Shown here: positions 1 to 8,568 of the stretch, one piece after another | Layout of the letters: the number at the start of each line of letters is the position of its first letter | How positions within the stretch are numbered: position 1 is the stretch's first letter | Assembly: GCF_000376565.1 (NCBI RefSeq) | Contig: NZ_BARG01000033.1 | Coordinates: forward strand, 124,001-188,000 | DNA length: 64,000 nucleotides | Direction of reading: 5' to 3' | Source: Streptomyces hokutonensis | GTDB lineage: Bacteria; Actinomycetota; Actinomycetes; Streptomycetales; Streptomycetaceae | The notes under the pieces: model-generated | Told to the model about the DNA's origin: nothing | Databases searched by the model: none | The model's input: the letters and a program-made list of their open reading frames with translations, nothing else | Translations under genes and position numbers: made by a program

Positions 1-3000
1 CGAGCTTGCCCGTGGTGTCCATGCGGACCTTGTCGAGCGCGTTCTGCACGTCCTGCTGCGAGAAGCCGGCCGGGACCGTGTAGGCGGCCGGGTCGGGGTT
101 CGGGATCGCCGTCGCCTGTTCGAGGTTGATGAAGTCGATCGCGTAGGTGGAGGAGTTGGCCGCGTCCTTCTGCAGGCGGATCTTCGAGCCTGCCGGAACT
201 GTCCTGCCCAGCAGCAGATTTGCCTCGTCGTAGATGTGGCGCTGGGTTCCGGCGCTCGGCGAGTTGCCGGGCGCGGTCTCGCTGCCGTACAGCCAGGCGT
301 ACTTGGAGGTGAGGTCGATCGCCTTGAGGAACTGGCCGTCCACATAGACGTCGAGCGTCGAGTCGGTGCCGTCCGGGATCGAGAAGCGGGTGACCAGGGT
401 GTTGGTCGCCGCGCGGGTGGTCCACTCGACGTACTGGCCGGTCGAGTTGAGGGTCACCGCCTTGCGGCCGCTCGCCTCGCCCGCGACGTCGCCGATGGTC
501 CGGTTGGGGCCGACGACCGTGGCGCCACCGCCGACCGTGCCGTCCTCGGCCTCGTACATGTCGTACGGCATGTCGGCGCCGCGGCCGACGAACAGGGGTT
601 GTGTCGTGGTGTTGTTGGTGCGCTTGACCGGCACCTCGTTGGCGTCGTCGGCGATGACCGTCTTGACGGTGTACTTGCCGTTGACGGCCGTCCAGGAGCC
701 GAGGCTGATCGGTGCGGTGGTCTGGCCGGAGGCGATGGTGCCGTTGTAGGAGCCGGTGAGTGTCTTGACGGTGGCGCCGTTCGCGTCCTGGACCGTCAGT
801 GTGACGGCGTGGGAGCCGGAGGCCGAGTCCGTCGTGCCCTGGTTCTTGATCGCCACGCTGAACGCGACGTTGTCGCCCGCGGAGGGGCTGGACGGGGTCC
901 AGGCCACCGGTGCGGCGACCAGGTCGGAGCTGGAGACCGGCTTGACGACGAGGGCGTCGGAGCGGGTGAAGGTGTTGTTGCCCTCGTTCTGCTCGATGAC
1001 CTTGTTCGACGGGTCCACCTCGGCGCCGACAGGGTAACTGCCCGCGTCCCGGGCGCCGATGCTCGCGGTGACCGTCGTCGACGCGCCGGCCGCGAGAACC
1101 GGGACGTCGGCCGTGGCGACCTTCGTGCCGCCCAGCGTGAAGTTCAGGTCGGTCGCCTTCGACGCCTTGCTGCCGCTGTTGGTGACGGTCGCGGAGAGAG
1201 TGATCGCGTCCGACTCGACAGGCGCCGCAGGCGAGTTGGTGATGCCGGTGACCTTCAGGTCCGGGTTCGCGGCCGGGGTGCCGATCACCTGGAACTCGGC
1301 GACCTGCCCGCCCGGGGCGCCCGTGTTGGAGGCGAACTTCAGCTGGATGTCGGCCGCCGCGCCGGAGACCGGGATGGTCACCGTGTTGCCGGTGGCCGGG
1401 TTGAACGTGTAGTCCTTCGCCGCGACGAGACTCGTGAACGCGGTCGCGTCCTGGTCACGGCCGAGCACCTGGATGTTCTGCGTACGCGTGGACCAGGCGG
1501 CGTCCGGGTTGAGCTTGACAACGACCTGGCTGAGGTCGGCGTTGGCACCCAGCTTGGTGGTGAGGGTGGCCGGGTAGGCGCCGCCCCCGCTCTCCCAATA
1601 GGTCGCGATCTGGCCGTCGTTGGCGTTCGCGGCGACATAGGTGAACGTGTACGAGGAGGCCTCGATGGGCTTGCCCTGCGCGAGGTCGGAGCCGGCGCCG
1701 TTGCCCGCCCGGGTGACGCTGTTGCTCGCCACCGACACGTTCCCGGCCGCGTCCTTCGCCTTCACGTAGTAAGTGACCGTGGCCGTCGCCGACGGGGTGT
1801 CGGTGTACGAAGTCACGTCACCGGCAAGGGACTTGATCACCTGGTCGTTGGCGTACACGTCGTAGCCGGTCACCTGGACGTTGTCGCTCGACGCCTGCCA
1901 GGTGAGCTTCACGTCGCTGCCCGACTGCGTGTAGGCGAGGTTGCCCGGCGCGGTCGGGGCCTGGGTGTCGCCGCCCGTCCCCTTGCGGGTCACGCTGTTG
2001 CTGTTCGCGGAGACGTTGCCCGCCGCGTCCTTGGCCCGCACGAAGTACGTGACGTCGGTGGCGGCGGACTGCGTGTCGGTGTAGGTCAGCACGTTCCCGG
2101 CGACGCTCGCCCTCAACTGACCGTTGGCGTAGATGTCGTAGCCCGTCACGGCCGTGTCGTCGGTCGCCGCGCTCCAGGTCAACTTGATCTGCCCGGTGGC
2201 GGGTTCGGTGTAGGCCAGGTTCGTCGGGGCGGTGGGCGCCTGGGTGTCGCCGGTGACCGGCCCGTAGACCTCCAGCTCGGACGCCTGCCCGGCGGGCCAG
2301 CCCGTGTTGGCGGTGAACAGCGCGCGCACGTACCGGGTGGTGGTCGTGTCGAAACTGATCGTCGTCGACTGGTCGTCGGAACTGTCGAAGGTGTACGCCT
2401 TCGATGCCGTCAGGTCGGTGAAGTTCGCGTTGTCGGTCGAGCCCTGGATCTTGAAGGTCTGGCTCCGGCTCGGCCAGCCGCTGGGCAGCCGCAGCGTCAC
2501 CTGGTTGATCTTCACCGACGAGCCCAGGTCGACCTGGAGCCACTGCGGGAAGGCGTTGTTGGTGCTCTCCCAGTAGGTGTCGCGGTTGCCGTCACCGGCG
2601 TTGGCCGCGCCGTAGACGTCCGCGTGGCCGCTCTCGCTGAAGGGCTTGCCCTGGGCGAGGTTGGGGGTCGAGGCGGCGGTCGTGAGGACCTGCATCTCGC
2701 CCAACTGGGCGGTGCCGGCGACCGAGTTGGCGCTGAAGTCGGCGCGTACGTACCGGGCGAGGGTCGCGGGGATGGAGACCTTCACCGTGTTGTCGTTGGC
2801 GGGGCCGAAGACGTACTGCGCCGACGACTTGAGGGTGGCGAAGCTCTTGCCGTCGTCGCTGCCCTGGAGCGCGAACGTCTGCTTGCGGGACTGCCAGCCC
2901 TCGGGCAGCCGCAGCACGACCTGACGGACGCGCTTGCTCTTCCCGAGGTCGGTCTGCACCCACTGGGCCGACTTCTTCCCGGCCTGCCAGTAGGTGTCGA

Positions 3001-3193
3001 GGTCGCCGTCGGTGATGTTCGCGGCGGTGTGCTTTCCACGGGTGCTGCCCGCCGAAGTCCTGGCATCGGCCGCGGCGTTGGGGCCGCCGGCCGCGTGCGC
3101 GGCGACGGCGGGCAGGCCCAGGACCATGACGGTGGCGGCGAGCGCGGCGGTCGCTGCGCGCCGCCCGGGGGATCTCTGCTTGTGTCGAGTCAT
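1..3193 (-). CDS. Secreted multi-modular glycoside hydrolase, N-terminal part (probable GH87 alpha-1,3-glucanase), cut by window edge
   Basis: Reading inward from the ATG at 3193, about 1064 residues are visible and the frame runs off the left edge. Modules in order: signal peptide (about 1-35), two F5/8 type C (discoidin-like) domains (about 40-168 and 170-310), two fibronectin III repeats (about 315-402 and 406-494), a third F5/8C domain (about 500-636), two CARDB domains (about 638-867) and a CBM35/malectin-like module (about 875-1013). The final visible residues include DFINLEQA and YTVPAGFSQQDVQNALDKVR, which as I remember the family resemble the entry to the GH87 beta-helix catalytic domain. 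The catalytic domain itself lies outside the window, so the substrate (fungal or biofilm alpha-1,3-glucan) is inference. An AGGAAG ribosome site precedes the start. Module calls are firm; the GH87 call is moderate. Confidence 0.72.
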   Translation of the reverse strand, partial: MTRHKQRSPGRRAATAALAATVMVLGLPAVAAHAAGGPNAAADARTSAGSTRGKHTAANITDGDLDTYWQAGKKSAQWVQTDLGKSKRVRQVVLRLPEGWQSRKQTFALQGSDDGKSFATLKSSAQYVFGPANDNTVKVSIPATLARYVRADFSANSVAGTAQLGEMQVLTTAASTPNLAQGKPFSESGHADVYGAANAGDGNRDTYWESTNNAFPQWLQVDLGSSVKINQVTLRLPSGWPSRSQTFKIQGSTDNANFTDLTASKAYTFDSSDDQSTTISFDTTTTRYVRALFTANTGWPAGQASELEVYGPVTGDTQAPTAPTNLAYTEPATGQIKLTWSAATDDTAVTGYDIYANGQLRASVAGNVLTYTDTQSAATDVTYFVRAKDAAGNVSANSNSVTRKGTGGDTQAPTAPGNLAYTQSGSDVKLTWQASSDNVQVTGYDVYANDQVIKSLAGDVTSYTDTPSATATVTYYVKAKDAAGNVSVASNSVTRAGNGAGSDLAQGKPIEASSYTFTYVAANANDGQIATYWESGGGAYPATLTTKLGANADLSQVVVKLNPDAAWSTRTQNIQVLGRDQDATAFTSLVAAKDYTFNPATGNTVTIPVSGAAADIQLKFASNTGAPGGQVAEFQVIGTPAANPDLKVTGITNSPAAPVESDAITLSATVTNSGSKASKATDLNFTLGGTKVATADVPVLAAGASTTVTASIGARDAGSYPVGAEVDPSNKVIEQNEGNNTFTRSDALVVKPVSSSDLVAAPVAWTPSSPSAGDNVAFSVAIKNQGTTDSASGSHAVTLTVQDANGATVKTLTGSYNGTIASGQTTAPISLGSWTAVNGKYTVKTVIADDANEVPVKRTNNTTTQPLFVGRGADMPYDMYEAEDGTVGGGATVVGPNRTIGDVAGEASGRKAVTLNSTGQYVEWTTRAATNTLVTRFSIPDGTDSTLDVYVDGQFLKAIDLTSKYAWLYGSETAPGNSPSAGTQRHIYDEANLLLGRTVPAGSKIRLQKDAANSSTYAIDFINLEQATAIPNPDPAAYTVPAGFSQQDVQNALDKVRMDTTGKL

Positions 3194-3573
3194 GCGGGGG
3201 TCGCTTCCTGCGGAGGCTCGCGCGCCGGTGGGGGCGGCGAGGGCGGCTCGTTCCTGGCGGAGTGGTGCAGAAAGGTGCAGGACGAACTGGGGGTGCGGAG
3301 TGCCATGTCCTCTGGTTTTTGCGCTGTTTCATCGAAATATTGCAGAGTGACATGGACAGGTCTACAGCCTGAGCAGCACAATTTTCACCAGAAGCACCCA
3401 TGACTTGGGAGTGGTGGCGGCGCGTGCGTCACTGTCGAGTCGGGTGGGCGGTCGGTCCACGACTCGATGCCGGTTGTGGCCTTGCGCTTCGAGAGCGCAA
3501 GTGGACGCAAGAAGAGTAAATTCTTGCGTGAATCTCGCCGGCGCTGTCGACGGCGAGGTGCGGACCCGGCCCG
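3194..3573. other. 380-bp intergenic region upstream of the secreted glycanase
   Basis: No gene is seen here. The half nearest the glycanase is unusually AT-rich for this window (about 3317-3400) and holds the small palindrome TTTCATCGAAA at 3327-3337, so it is the probable promoter region. The half nearest the LuxR stop codon holds two perfect inverted repeats listed separately (3481-3501 and 3505-3529). Confidence 0.6.
3481..3529. promoter_or_regulatory. Two adjacent inverted repeats built from CTTGCG/CGCAAG
   Basis: The first repeat is CTTGCGCT (3481-3488), a 5-nt gap, then AGCGCAAG (3494-3501). The second is ACGCAAGAA (3505-3513), a 7-nt AT-rich gap, then TTCTTGCGT (3521-3529). The hexamer CTTGCG or its complement occurs four times in 49 bp. 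The site lies about 45 bp after the LuxR gene stop and about 290 bp before the glycanase start. It could be a terminator for the LuxR gene, but the repeated half-site and the lack of a T-run suit a protein-binding site better. Confidence 0.5.
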
Positions 3574-6459
3574 CTACCCGGTGACCCCGGCACGGGCCAG
3601 GCAGCGGGCCAGGTCCGAGCGGGAACGGACGCCCAACTTGCGGTAGACGCGGGTGAGATGGGCCTCGATCGTCTTGCGGGAGAGGAAGAGCGACGCGGCG
3701 GCCTCCACGTTGCTGAGGCCTTCACCGATGGCGCGCGCCACTTGGAGCTCCTGCGGTGTGAGCAGAGCGACCGCGGGCGGTTCGTTCCCGTGGACGGCGG
3801 AGCGGTGCCCGGCCGCCGCGACCTCCGCCTCCGCCCGGACGGCCCACGGCACGGCGCCCAGCGCGGTGAACGTCCGCTGCGCGAGCAGCAACGGCTCCCG
3901 CGCCGCCGACGGCCGCCGGAACCGGCGCAGCGCCTCTCCCGCGACGAGCCGGGTCCGAGCCGACTCGAAGGCCATCTCCTTGCCGGCCTGGACGCGTTCG
4001 GCGACGGCCAGCCAGTCGGCGGCCTCCTCCGCGGACCGCGCGAGCATCACCCGGCACCGGGCGTGCGCGGCCGCCGGCCACGCCAGACCGGTCGCCGACT
4101 CCCGCTCCCGCAGCCAGTCCGCGACGGCGACGGCTCCCTCCCGTGCCCCCGTCCGCAGACAGACCTCGGCGAGGTCGGCCACCCACGGCATGAGGCAGGG
4201 ATTGACCAGCCCCATCTCGTCCGCCAGGGCGAACGCCGCCTCCAGATGCGTACGGGCCGCCTCCGGATCACCGGCGGCGAGCGCGGACGTACCGAGCGCA
4301 CCGCGGGCGAACAGAGCCAGACCGCGCAGCCGGCCGCCGCACCAGCGCTCGTACTGCGCCACCCGCTCCTGGCACTGCGCGAAGTCGCCCCGCAGCGCGT
4401 CCAGTCGCGCCAGCTGGACCAGGGCGTACCCCGTCATCGCCAGATGCCCGAACTCCTCCGCCCAGCGCAGGGCTTCGGTGGCGTCCGCGCGAGCCATCGG
4501 CCAGCGCGACCACATCTCCACCTGGCCCCGCGCGAGCAGCGCGTACGGCAGGAGGGCGGGGGAGTGGTCGCGGCGCATCCCCTCGATCACCGTGTCCAGT
4601 ACCCGGCGGGCGAGGTCCCCGTCGCCGGTCCAGGACAGGCCCTGCGCGATCTCCATCGTCACCTGGCGTTCCTCGGGACCCGTTCGGCCGCGTGTCTCCT
4701 CCAGCAGAGCGAGCAGGGTCGTACGGCCCTCGCGCACATCGCCGCCCAGCACCTGCGCCCGGGCGCGCATGACGGCGGCCTGCCTGCGCCCGATGCCGTG
4801 GGTGCCGTCCGCGAGTTTCTCGCAGCGCGCGGCGATGTCGCACGCGTCGCGGATCCGCCCGTCCATCGTCGCGGGCACCACCGCGGCCCCGTACAACTGG
4901 GAGGCACGTGAGCGGTCCACCGGCTCCACCGTCCGGGCGGCGCCGACCAGCAACTGGTGCGCGCGGCCCGGATCTCCGAGCCAGGTACAGGCCTGGCCGC
5001 GCAGGAACTCGATGTCCGCGGTGAGCAACGGGTCCCGGCTGTGGGACAGCGCCTGCTCGCACCACTGGGCGGCGTCGCGCGCCGTACCGCCGTAGAAGGC
5101 GTCGTGCGCGGCCTCGAACAGTCGGCGGGCCGCGTCCGCGGGGTCCGGCGACAGCTCGGCGGCACGGCGCCAGGCGGGTGCGGCGGCCGCCAACGCCCCG
5201 CGCTGCCGCGCCTGTCCGGCGTCGGACACCAGGCGCGCGGCGACCGACTCGTCAGGACCGGGAGCGGCGGCGGCCAGGTACCAGGTCTGCAGTTCGCCCG
5301 AACTCAGCGTGGCCAGCCGCCGGTAGACCTCCAGCCGCCGGACCGTGGCGCACTGCCCCAGCACCACCGGCCGCAGCACGGGATGCCGCAGCTCGCAGGC
5401 GCCGTCCCGCATCCGTACCAGCCCGGCCGCCTCGGCCGCGTCCAGATCGGCGGTCGTGAGTCCGTCGGACGCCAACGCCCTCTGCAGCAGCGGCCATTGG
5501 GGGGTGCGGCTGGCGGCGACGTACACCAGCGCCTCCCGGCTGCGGGGCGGCAGCATGCGCAGCATTCCGCGCCACGCCCGCTCCACCAGCGGCCCGGGTG
5601 CCTCCCACGAGTCGTCCCACGGCTCGGCTCCGCAGGCACGGGTCCGGGCGAGCGCCGCCGCGTACTCCACCAGGACCAGGGGGTTGCCGTGCGCCAGCCG
5701 GACGATCCGGCCCGCCGCCCGGTCCGCCCGGTCGAGTGCCTGCCGCCGCAACAGCGTCCAGCACTCGTCGTCGGTCAGCGGCCTCAGCGTGGTGTGCGGC
5801 ACGCTCTCCTGGATCCTGTCCTCCTCCTGCCCCCGGCGCGCCGCCATGACCAGGGCCACCCGCTCCGTGGCCAGCCGCCGGGCCACGAACTGCAGGACCT
5901 GACGCGAGGAGGGATCGGCCCAGTGCACGTCGTCGACGAGAATCAGCAGCGGCCACTCCTCTCCGGCCGCGGCCAGCACGCCGAGCGCGCCCGCGCACAC
6001 CGCGTACGGGTTCGACTCGGCCACGTCCGTGAGCGCGAGACAGCCCTCGACGGCCTTCCGCTGGGCCGGCGGCAGGTCGCCGAAGTGGTGGCGCAGCGGC
6101 AGCAGCACATCGGCGACCACCGCGTACGGCAGCACGGCCTCCGACTCGACCCCGCAGGCCCACAGCACCCGGGCGTCCTGGCCGCGGGCGGCCGCGTGCC
6201 GCAGCACCATCGTCTTGCCGATCCCCGGTTCACCGCTCAGCAGCAGCGCGCCGCCCCGCTGCGGCAGGTCGTCCACCAGGCCGTTCACCAGATCCTGTTC
6301 GGCGCGCCGGCCGACCAGGGCACCGGGCCGCGGGACGGACGTCACCTCGTCCGGCACGTCGGAAGTCAGGACGCAGTACGGCTCGTGCGCCACGGCCGAC
6401 GTCGGCCCGCGCACCCCCGAGCCGCCCGTCGGCACGCCCGTCATCGTTGGTTCTTCCAT
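3574..6459 (-). CDS. LAL-family (large ATP-binding) LuxR-type transcriptional regulator
   Basis: This 961-residue protein has the usual LAL architecture and length. The N-terminal AAA/NACHT-like ATPase shows Walker A GEPGIGKT (76-83) and Walker B LLILVDD (171-177). A long helical TPR-like middle follows, and the C-terminal LuxR helix-turn-helix (about 895-961) contains LTPQELQVARAIGEGLSN and SRKTIEAHLTRVYRKLGV. LAL proteins are MalT-like one-component activators that respond to a small ligand. The start at 6459 has GGAGGT upstream; ATG 6444 is an alternative. The gene diverges from the heme peroxidase gene and precedes the glycanase on the same strand, so either may be a target (inference). 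Confidence 0.9.
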   Translation of the reverse strand: MEEPTMTGVPTGGSGVRGPTSAVAHEPYCVLTSDVPDEVTSVPRPGALVGRRAEQDLVNGLVDDLPQRGGALLLSGEPGIGKTMVLRHAAARGQDARVLWACGVESEAVLPYAVVADVLLPLRHHFGDLPPAQRKAVEGCLALTDVAESNPYAVCAGALGVLAAAGEEWPLLILVDDVHWADPSSRQVLQFVARRLATERVALVMAARRGQEEDRIQESVPHTTLRPLTDDECWTLLRRQALDRADRAAGRIVRLAHGNPLVLVEYAAALARTRACGAEPWDDSWEAPGPLVERAWRGMLRMLPPRSREALVYVAASRTPQWPLLQRALASDGLTTADLDAAEAAGLVRMRDGACELRHPVLRPVVLGQCATVRRLEVYRRLATLSSGELQTWYLAAAAPGPDESVAARLVSDAGQARQRGALAAAAPAWRRAAELSPDPADAARRLFEAAHDAFYGGTARDAAQWCEQALSHSRDPLLTADIEFLRGQACTWLGDPGRAHQLLVGAARTVEPVDRSRASQLYGAAVVPATMDGRIRDACDIAARCEKLADGTHGIGRRQAAVMRARAQVLGGDVREGRTTLLALLEETRGRTGPEERQVTMEIAQGLSWTGDGDLARRVLDTVIEGMRRDHSPALLPYALLARGQVEMWSRWPMARADATEALRWAEEFGHLAMTGYALVQLARLDALRGDFAQCQERVAQYERWCGGRLRGLALFARGALGTSALAAGDPEAARTHLEAAFALADEMGLVNPCLMPWVADLAEVCLRTGAREGAVAVADWLRERESATGLAWPAAAHARCRVMLARSAEEAADWLAVAERVQAGKEMAFESARTRLVAGEALRRFRRPSAAREPLLLAQRTFTALGAVPWAVRAEAEVAAAGHRSAVHGNEPPAVALLTPQELQVARAIGEGLSNVEAAASLFLSRKTIEAHLTRVYRKLGVRSRSDLARCLARAGVTG

Positions 6460-6474
6460 GACGCCCCCGTACCT

Positions 6475-6494
6475 CCGCCGCTCCCCAGCGGCGG
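6475..6494 (-). promoter_or_regulatory. Stem-loop touching the LuxR-gene Shine-Dalgarno
   Basis: A perfect 8-bp stem with a 4-nt loop (CCGCCGCT, cccc, AGCGGCGG) ends on the GG of the GGAGGT ribosome-binding site of the LAL regulator mRNA. Folding could partly hide that site. This is read from sequence only; no function is known. Confidence 0.35.
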
Positions 6495-6708
6495 TCCGTC
6501 ATGGCTCCAGGGTGCCCCCGGAAGGGCGATCGGCGTGAGGGGTCGGGACGGTCCTACGACGGCCTCCGTACGGTGTCGTCCGCGCGGTGGGCGCACGGGG
6601 CGTAGGACCTGCCGGGTGCATCCGGCGCCGGCGGTGCGGCAGGTGGCGTAGGAGTTCCGGCGGGCGGGCCGCTCAGCACGGCGGGGGCGCATCTCCCGGG
6701 CGGAGGGA

Positions 6709-6724
6709 GGGAGTTCCCCGAAGC
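6709..6724 (+). promoter_or_regulatory. Shared motif GGGAGTTCCCCGAAGC upstream of the heme peroxidase
   Basis: This 16-mer matches GGGAATTCCCCGAAGC at 8521-8536 at 15 of 16 positions. It lies 55 bp before the chosen peroxidase start. The core GGGA(G/A)TTCCC is palindromic, which suits a dimeric regulator; the divergently encoded LAL protein is the natural candidate (inference). Confidence 0.45.
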
Positions 6725-6779
6725 CGTGCCGCGGGCGTTCGGGAAGGCTCGCGTGCTCCTAGACCTGGAAGGGGCAGGG

Positions 6780-8468
6780 ATGGCCGAGCAGGGACAGTTC
6801 CGGCGGGTGATCACGAACCTCACGCACGGCGGACACGCGATCCTCGACAGTGCGGACGAGGCGGAGAAGACCGCCCAGACCCAGGAGAGCCTCAGCACGC
6901 GCAGCACGGTGGTCCAGGAGTCCACCGACGACGCGGCGCACGTGGGCACCACTTCCTTCGACTACTTGTTTCCCGACCTCGCGAAGAAGTTCCCGGACAA
7001 CCACCTGCCGACGGACGACGTCCCCAAGGTCGTCCAAGCCCTGCTCGCACTGGGCTCGGCGATCGTGGAGACCCCCGAGGAGGTGCGCGACCCCGAGCTC
7101 AACTCGCCGATTCCGCCGGTCTACACGTACTGGGGCCAGTTCGTCGACCACGATCTGACGGCCGCGACCGACCGCGACCTGGTCATCAACATCACCGACG
7201 AGAACCTGCCACCGGTGCCGCCGGACGAGGTGGTCGAGAAGCTGCAGAACCTGCGGATCCCGACGCTGAACCTCGACTCGGTCTACGGCGACGGACCGTT
7301 CGCGCCACCGGTGGCGGGCACGGACGCCGTGCCCTACGACGGGATCAAGCTCCGGCTGGGCCTGCTCTCGCCGGTTCCCGCCACCGTGGGCGCGCTCATC
7401 CCCCCGGTCGACGACACACAGCGGGACCTGCCGCGCAAGGCCGACCGCACCCCGCTCGTCGGCGACACACGCAACGACGAGAACCTCGTGGTGGCCCAAC
7501 TGCACGTCGCCTTCCTGCGGTTCCACAACGCGGCCGTCGACTGGGTGCGTGCGAACGAGCCCGAGTTCGAGTCGGACGCCGAGGTCTTCCGCCGGGCCAG
7601 GGACCTCACCCGGTGGACCTACCAGTGGTTGAGCGTGCACGACTATCTGCGCACCGTGGCCCGCCCCGACGTCGTCGACCTCGTCGACACCGCGGAGGGG
7701 AACCTGCTCGACCTGGACCGGCGCGGCACCTACATGCCGATCGAGTTCTCGGTGGCGGCCTTCCGCTTCGGCCACAGCATGGTGCGCGGCGCCTACGACT
7801 GGAACCGCAACTTCGGCCGCCCCGGCGACAGGGCCCCCGTGTCCACCCTCGACCAGCTCTTCCAGTTCACCGGCAGGGGCGGCTTCGTCGGCCCGCTGAC
7901 GACGCTCCCGTCGAACTGGCCGGCCGAATGGGACCGGATGGTCGACAAGAACAGCCAGTTCGGCAACCGCTTCGCGCGGCTCATCGACACCAGGCTCGCG
8001 CCCCCGCTCGCCCAACTGCGCAACGAGGGCAACGACCCGAGCCTGCCCGAGCGGATCAAGGAACTGCTCAAGCACCTGGCCCAACGCAACCTCCTGCGCG
8101 GCTACCGGCTCGCCGCCCCCACCGGACAGGCGGTCGCCGAAGCGCTCGGCGTCGCGCCCCTCACCCGCGCGGAACTGGAGCAGGACAGCAGCGGCCCGGT
8201 CAAGGACGCCCTGGAGGCGGGCGGCCTGTTCGACAGGACCCCGCTGTGGTTCTACATCCTCAAGGAGGCCGAGGTGAGGGAGCTGGGCCGACGCCTCGGC
8301 GAGGTCGGCAGCCGCATCGTCGCCGAGACCCTCATCGGCCAGCTCCGCAAGGACCCCGGTTCGTACGTCAACCGGACGAGCTGGAGCCCCGCCCAAGGAG
8401 TCCTGCTCCCGAACGGTCGGCCGGTGCGCACGATCGCGGACTTCCTCCGGTTCGCCCGCGTCCTCTGA
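6780..8468 (+). CDS. Heme peroxidase of the animal (peroxidase-cyclooxygenase) superfamily
   Basis: The protein has 562 residues. The distal-histidine signature is clear in YWGQFVDHDLT, with D123-H124-D125. The proximal region appears as FSVAAFRFGHSMVRGAYDWN with H332. Such enzymes use H2O2 to oxidise small molecules or halides; bacterial members are often secreted or stress-linked. No signal peptide is obvious at ATG 6780, which I chose for its purine-rich upstream GGAAGGGG; an in-frame GTG further up would add about 18 residues. The next gene on the same strand is a protease-hydrolase fusion with a matching upstream motif, suggesting co-regulation. Confidence 0.88.
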   Translation: MAEQGQFRRVITNLTHGGHAILDSADEAEKTAQTQESLSTRSTVVQESTDDAAHVGTTSFDYLFPDLAKKFPDNHLPTDDVPKVVQALLALGSAIVETPEEVRDPELNSPIPPVYTYWGQFVDHDLTAATDRDLVINITDENLPPVPPDEVVEKLQNLRIPTLNLDSVYGDGPFAPPVAGTDAVPYDGIKLRLGLLSPVPATVGALIPPVDDTQRDLPRKADRTPLVGDTRNDENLVVAQLHVAFLRFHNAAVDWVRANEPEFESDAEVFRRARDLTRWTYQWLSVHDYLRTVARPDVVDLVDTAEGNLLDLDRRGTYMPIEFSVAAFRFGHSMVRGAYDWNRNFGRPGDRAPVSTLDQLFQFTGRGGFVGPLTTLPSNWPAEWDRMVDKNSQFGNRFARLIDTRLAPPLAQLRNEGNDPSLPERIKELLKHLAQRNLLRGYRLAAPTGQAVAEALGVAPLTRAELEQDSSGPVKDALEAGGLFDRTPLWFYILKEAEVRELGRRLGEVGSRIVAETLIGQLRKDPGSYVNRTSWSPAQGVLLPNGRPVRTIADFLRFARVL

Positions 8469-8478
8469 CCCGACGTCA

Positions 8479-8508
8479 CGCCCCCGCCGAGCCGCTTCGG
8501 CGGGGGCG
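8479..8508 (+). terminator. Stem-loop terminator after the heme peroxidase
   Basis: A perfect 12-bp GC-rich stem (8479-8490 with 8497-8508) and a 6-nt loop GCCGCT lie 10 bp after the peroxidase stop. No U-tract is present, as is common in streptomycetes. It implies that the following gene has its own promoter. Confidence 0.75.
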
Positions 8509-8520
8509 CGGCGCACCGTA

Positions 8521-8536
8521 GGGAATTCCCCGAAGC
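8521..8536 (+). promoter_or_regulatory. Shared motif GGGAATTCCCCGAAGC upstream of the protease-hydrolase gene
   Basis: This is the second copy of the motif seen at 6709-6724 (15 of 16 identical). It contains the perfect palindrome GGGAATTCCC and lies 32 bp before the chosen start at 8569. Confidence 0.45.
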
Positions 8537-8568
8537 GTCGTTTGTCCCGCTCCTCGGAGCATGCGCCC

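Larger units (their letters stand above)
6460..6779. other. 320-bp divergent intergenic region, LAL regulator / heme peroxidase
   Basis: No gene is seen. It holds the stem-loop at 6475-6494, a 9-bp inverted repeat GGTCCTACG (6550-6558) with CGTAGGACC (6601-6609), and the motif at 6709-6724 that recurs before the downstream protease-hydrolase gene. Confidence 0.5.

Noticed and set aside
236..3403. A long open frame on the plus strand antisense to the secreted glycanase
   Set aside because: It is an arginine/valine/glycine-rich by-product of high third-position GC. The minus-strand frame has clear F5/8C, FN3 and CARDB domains and a ribosome site.
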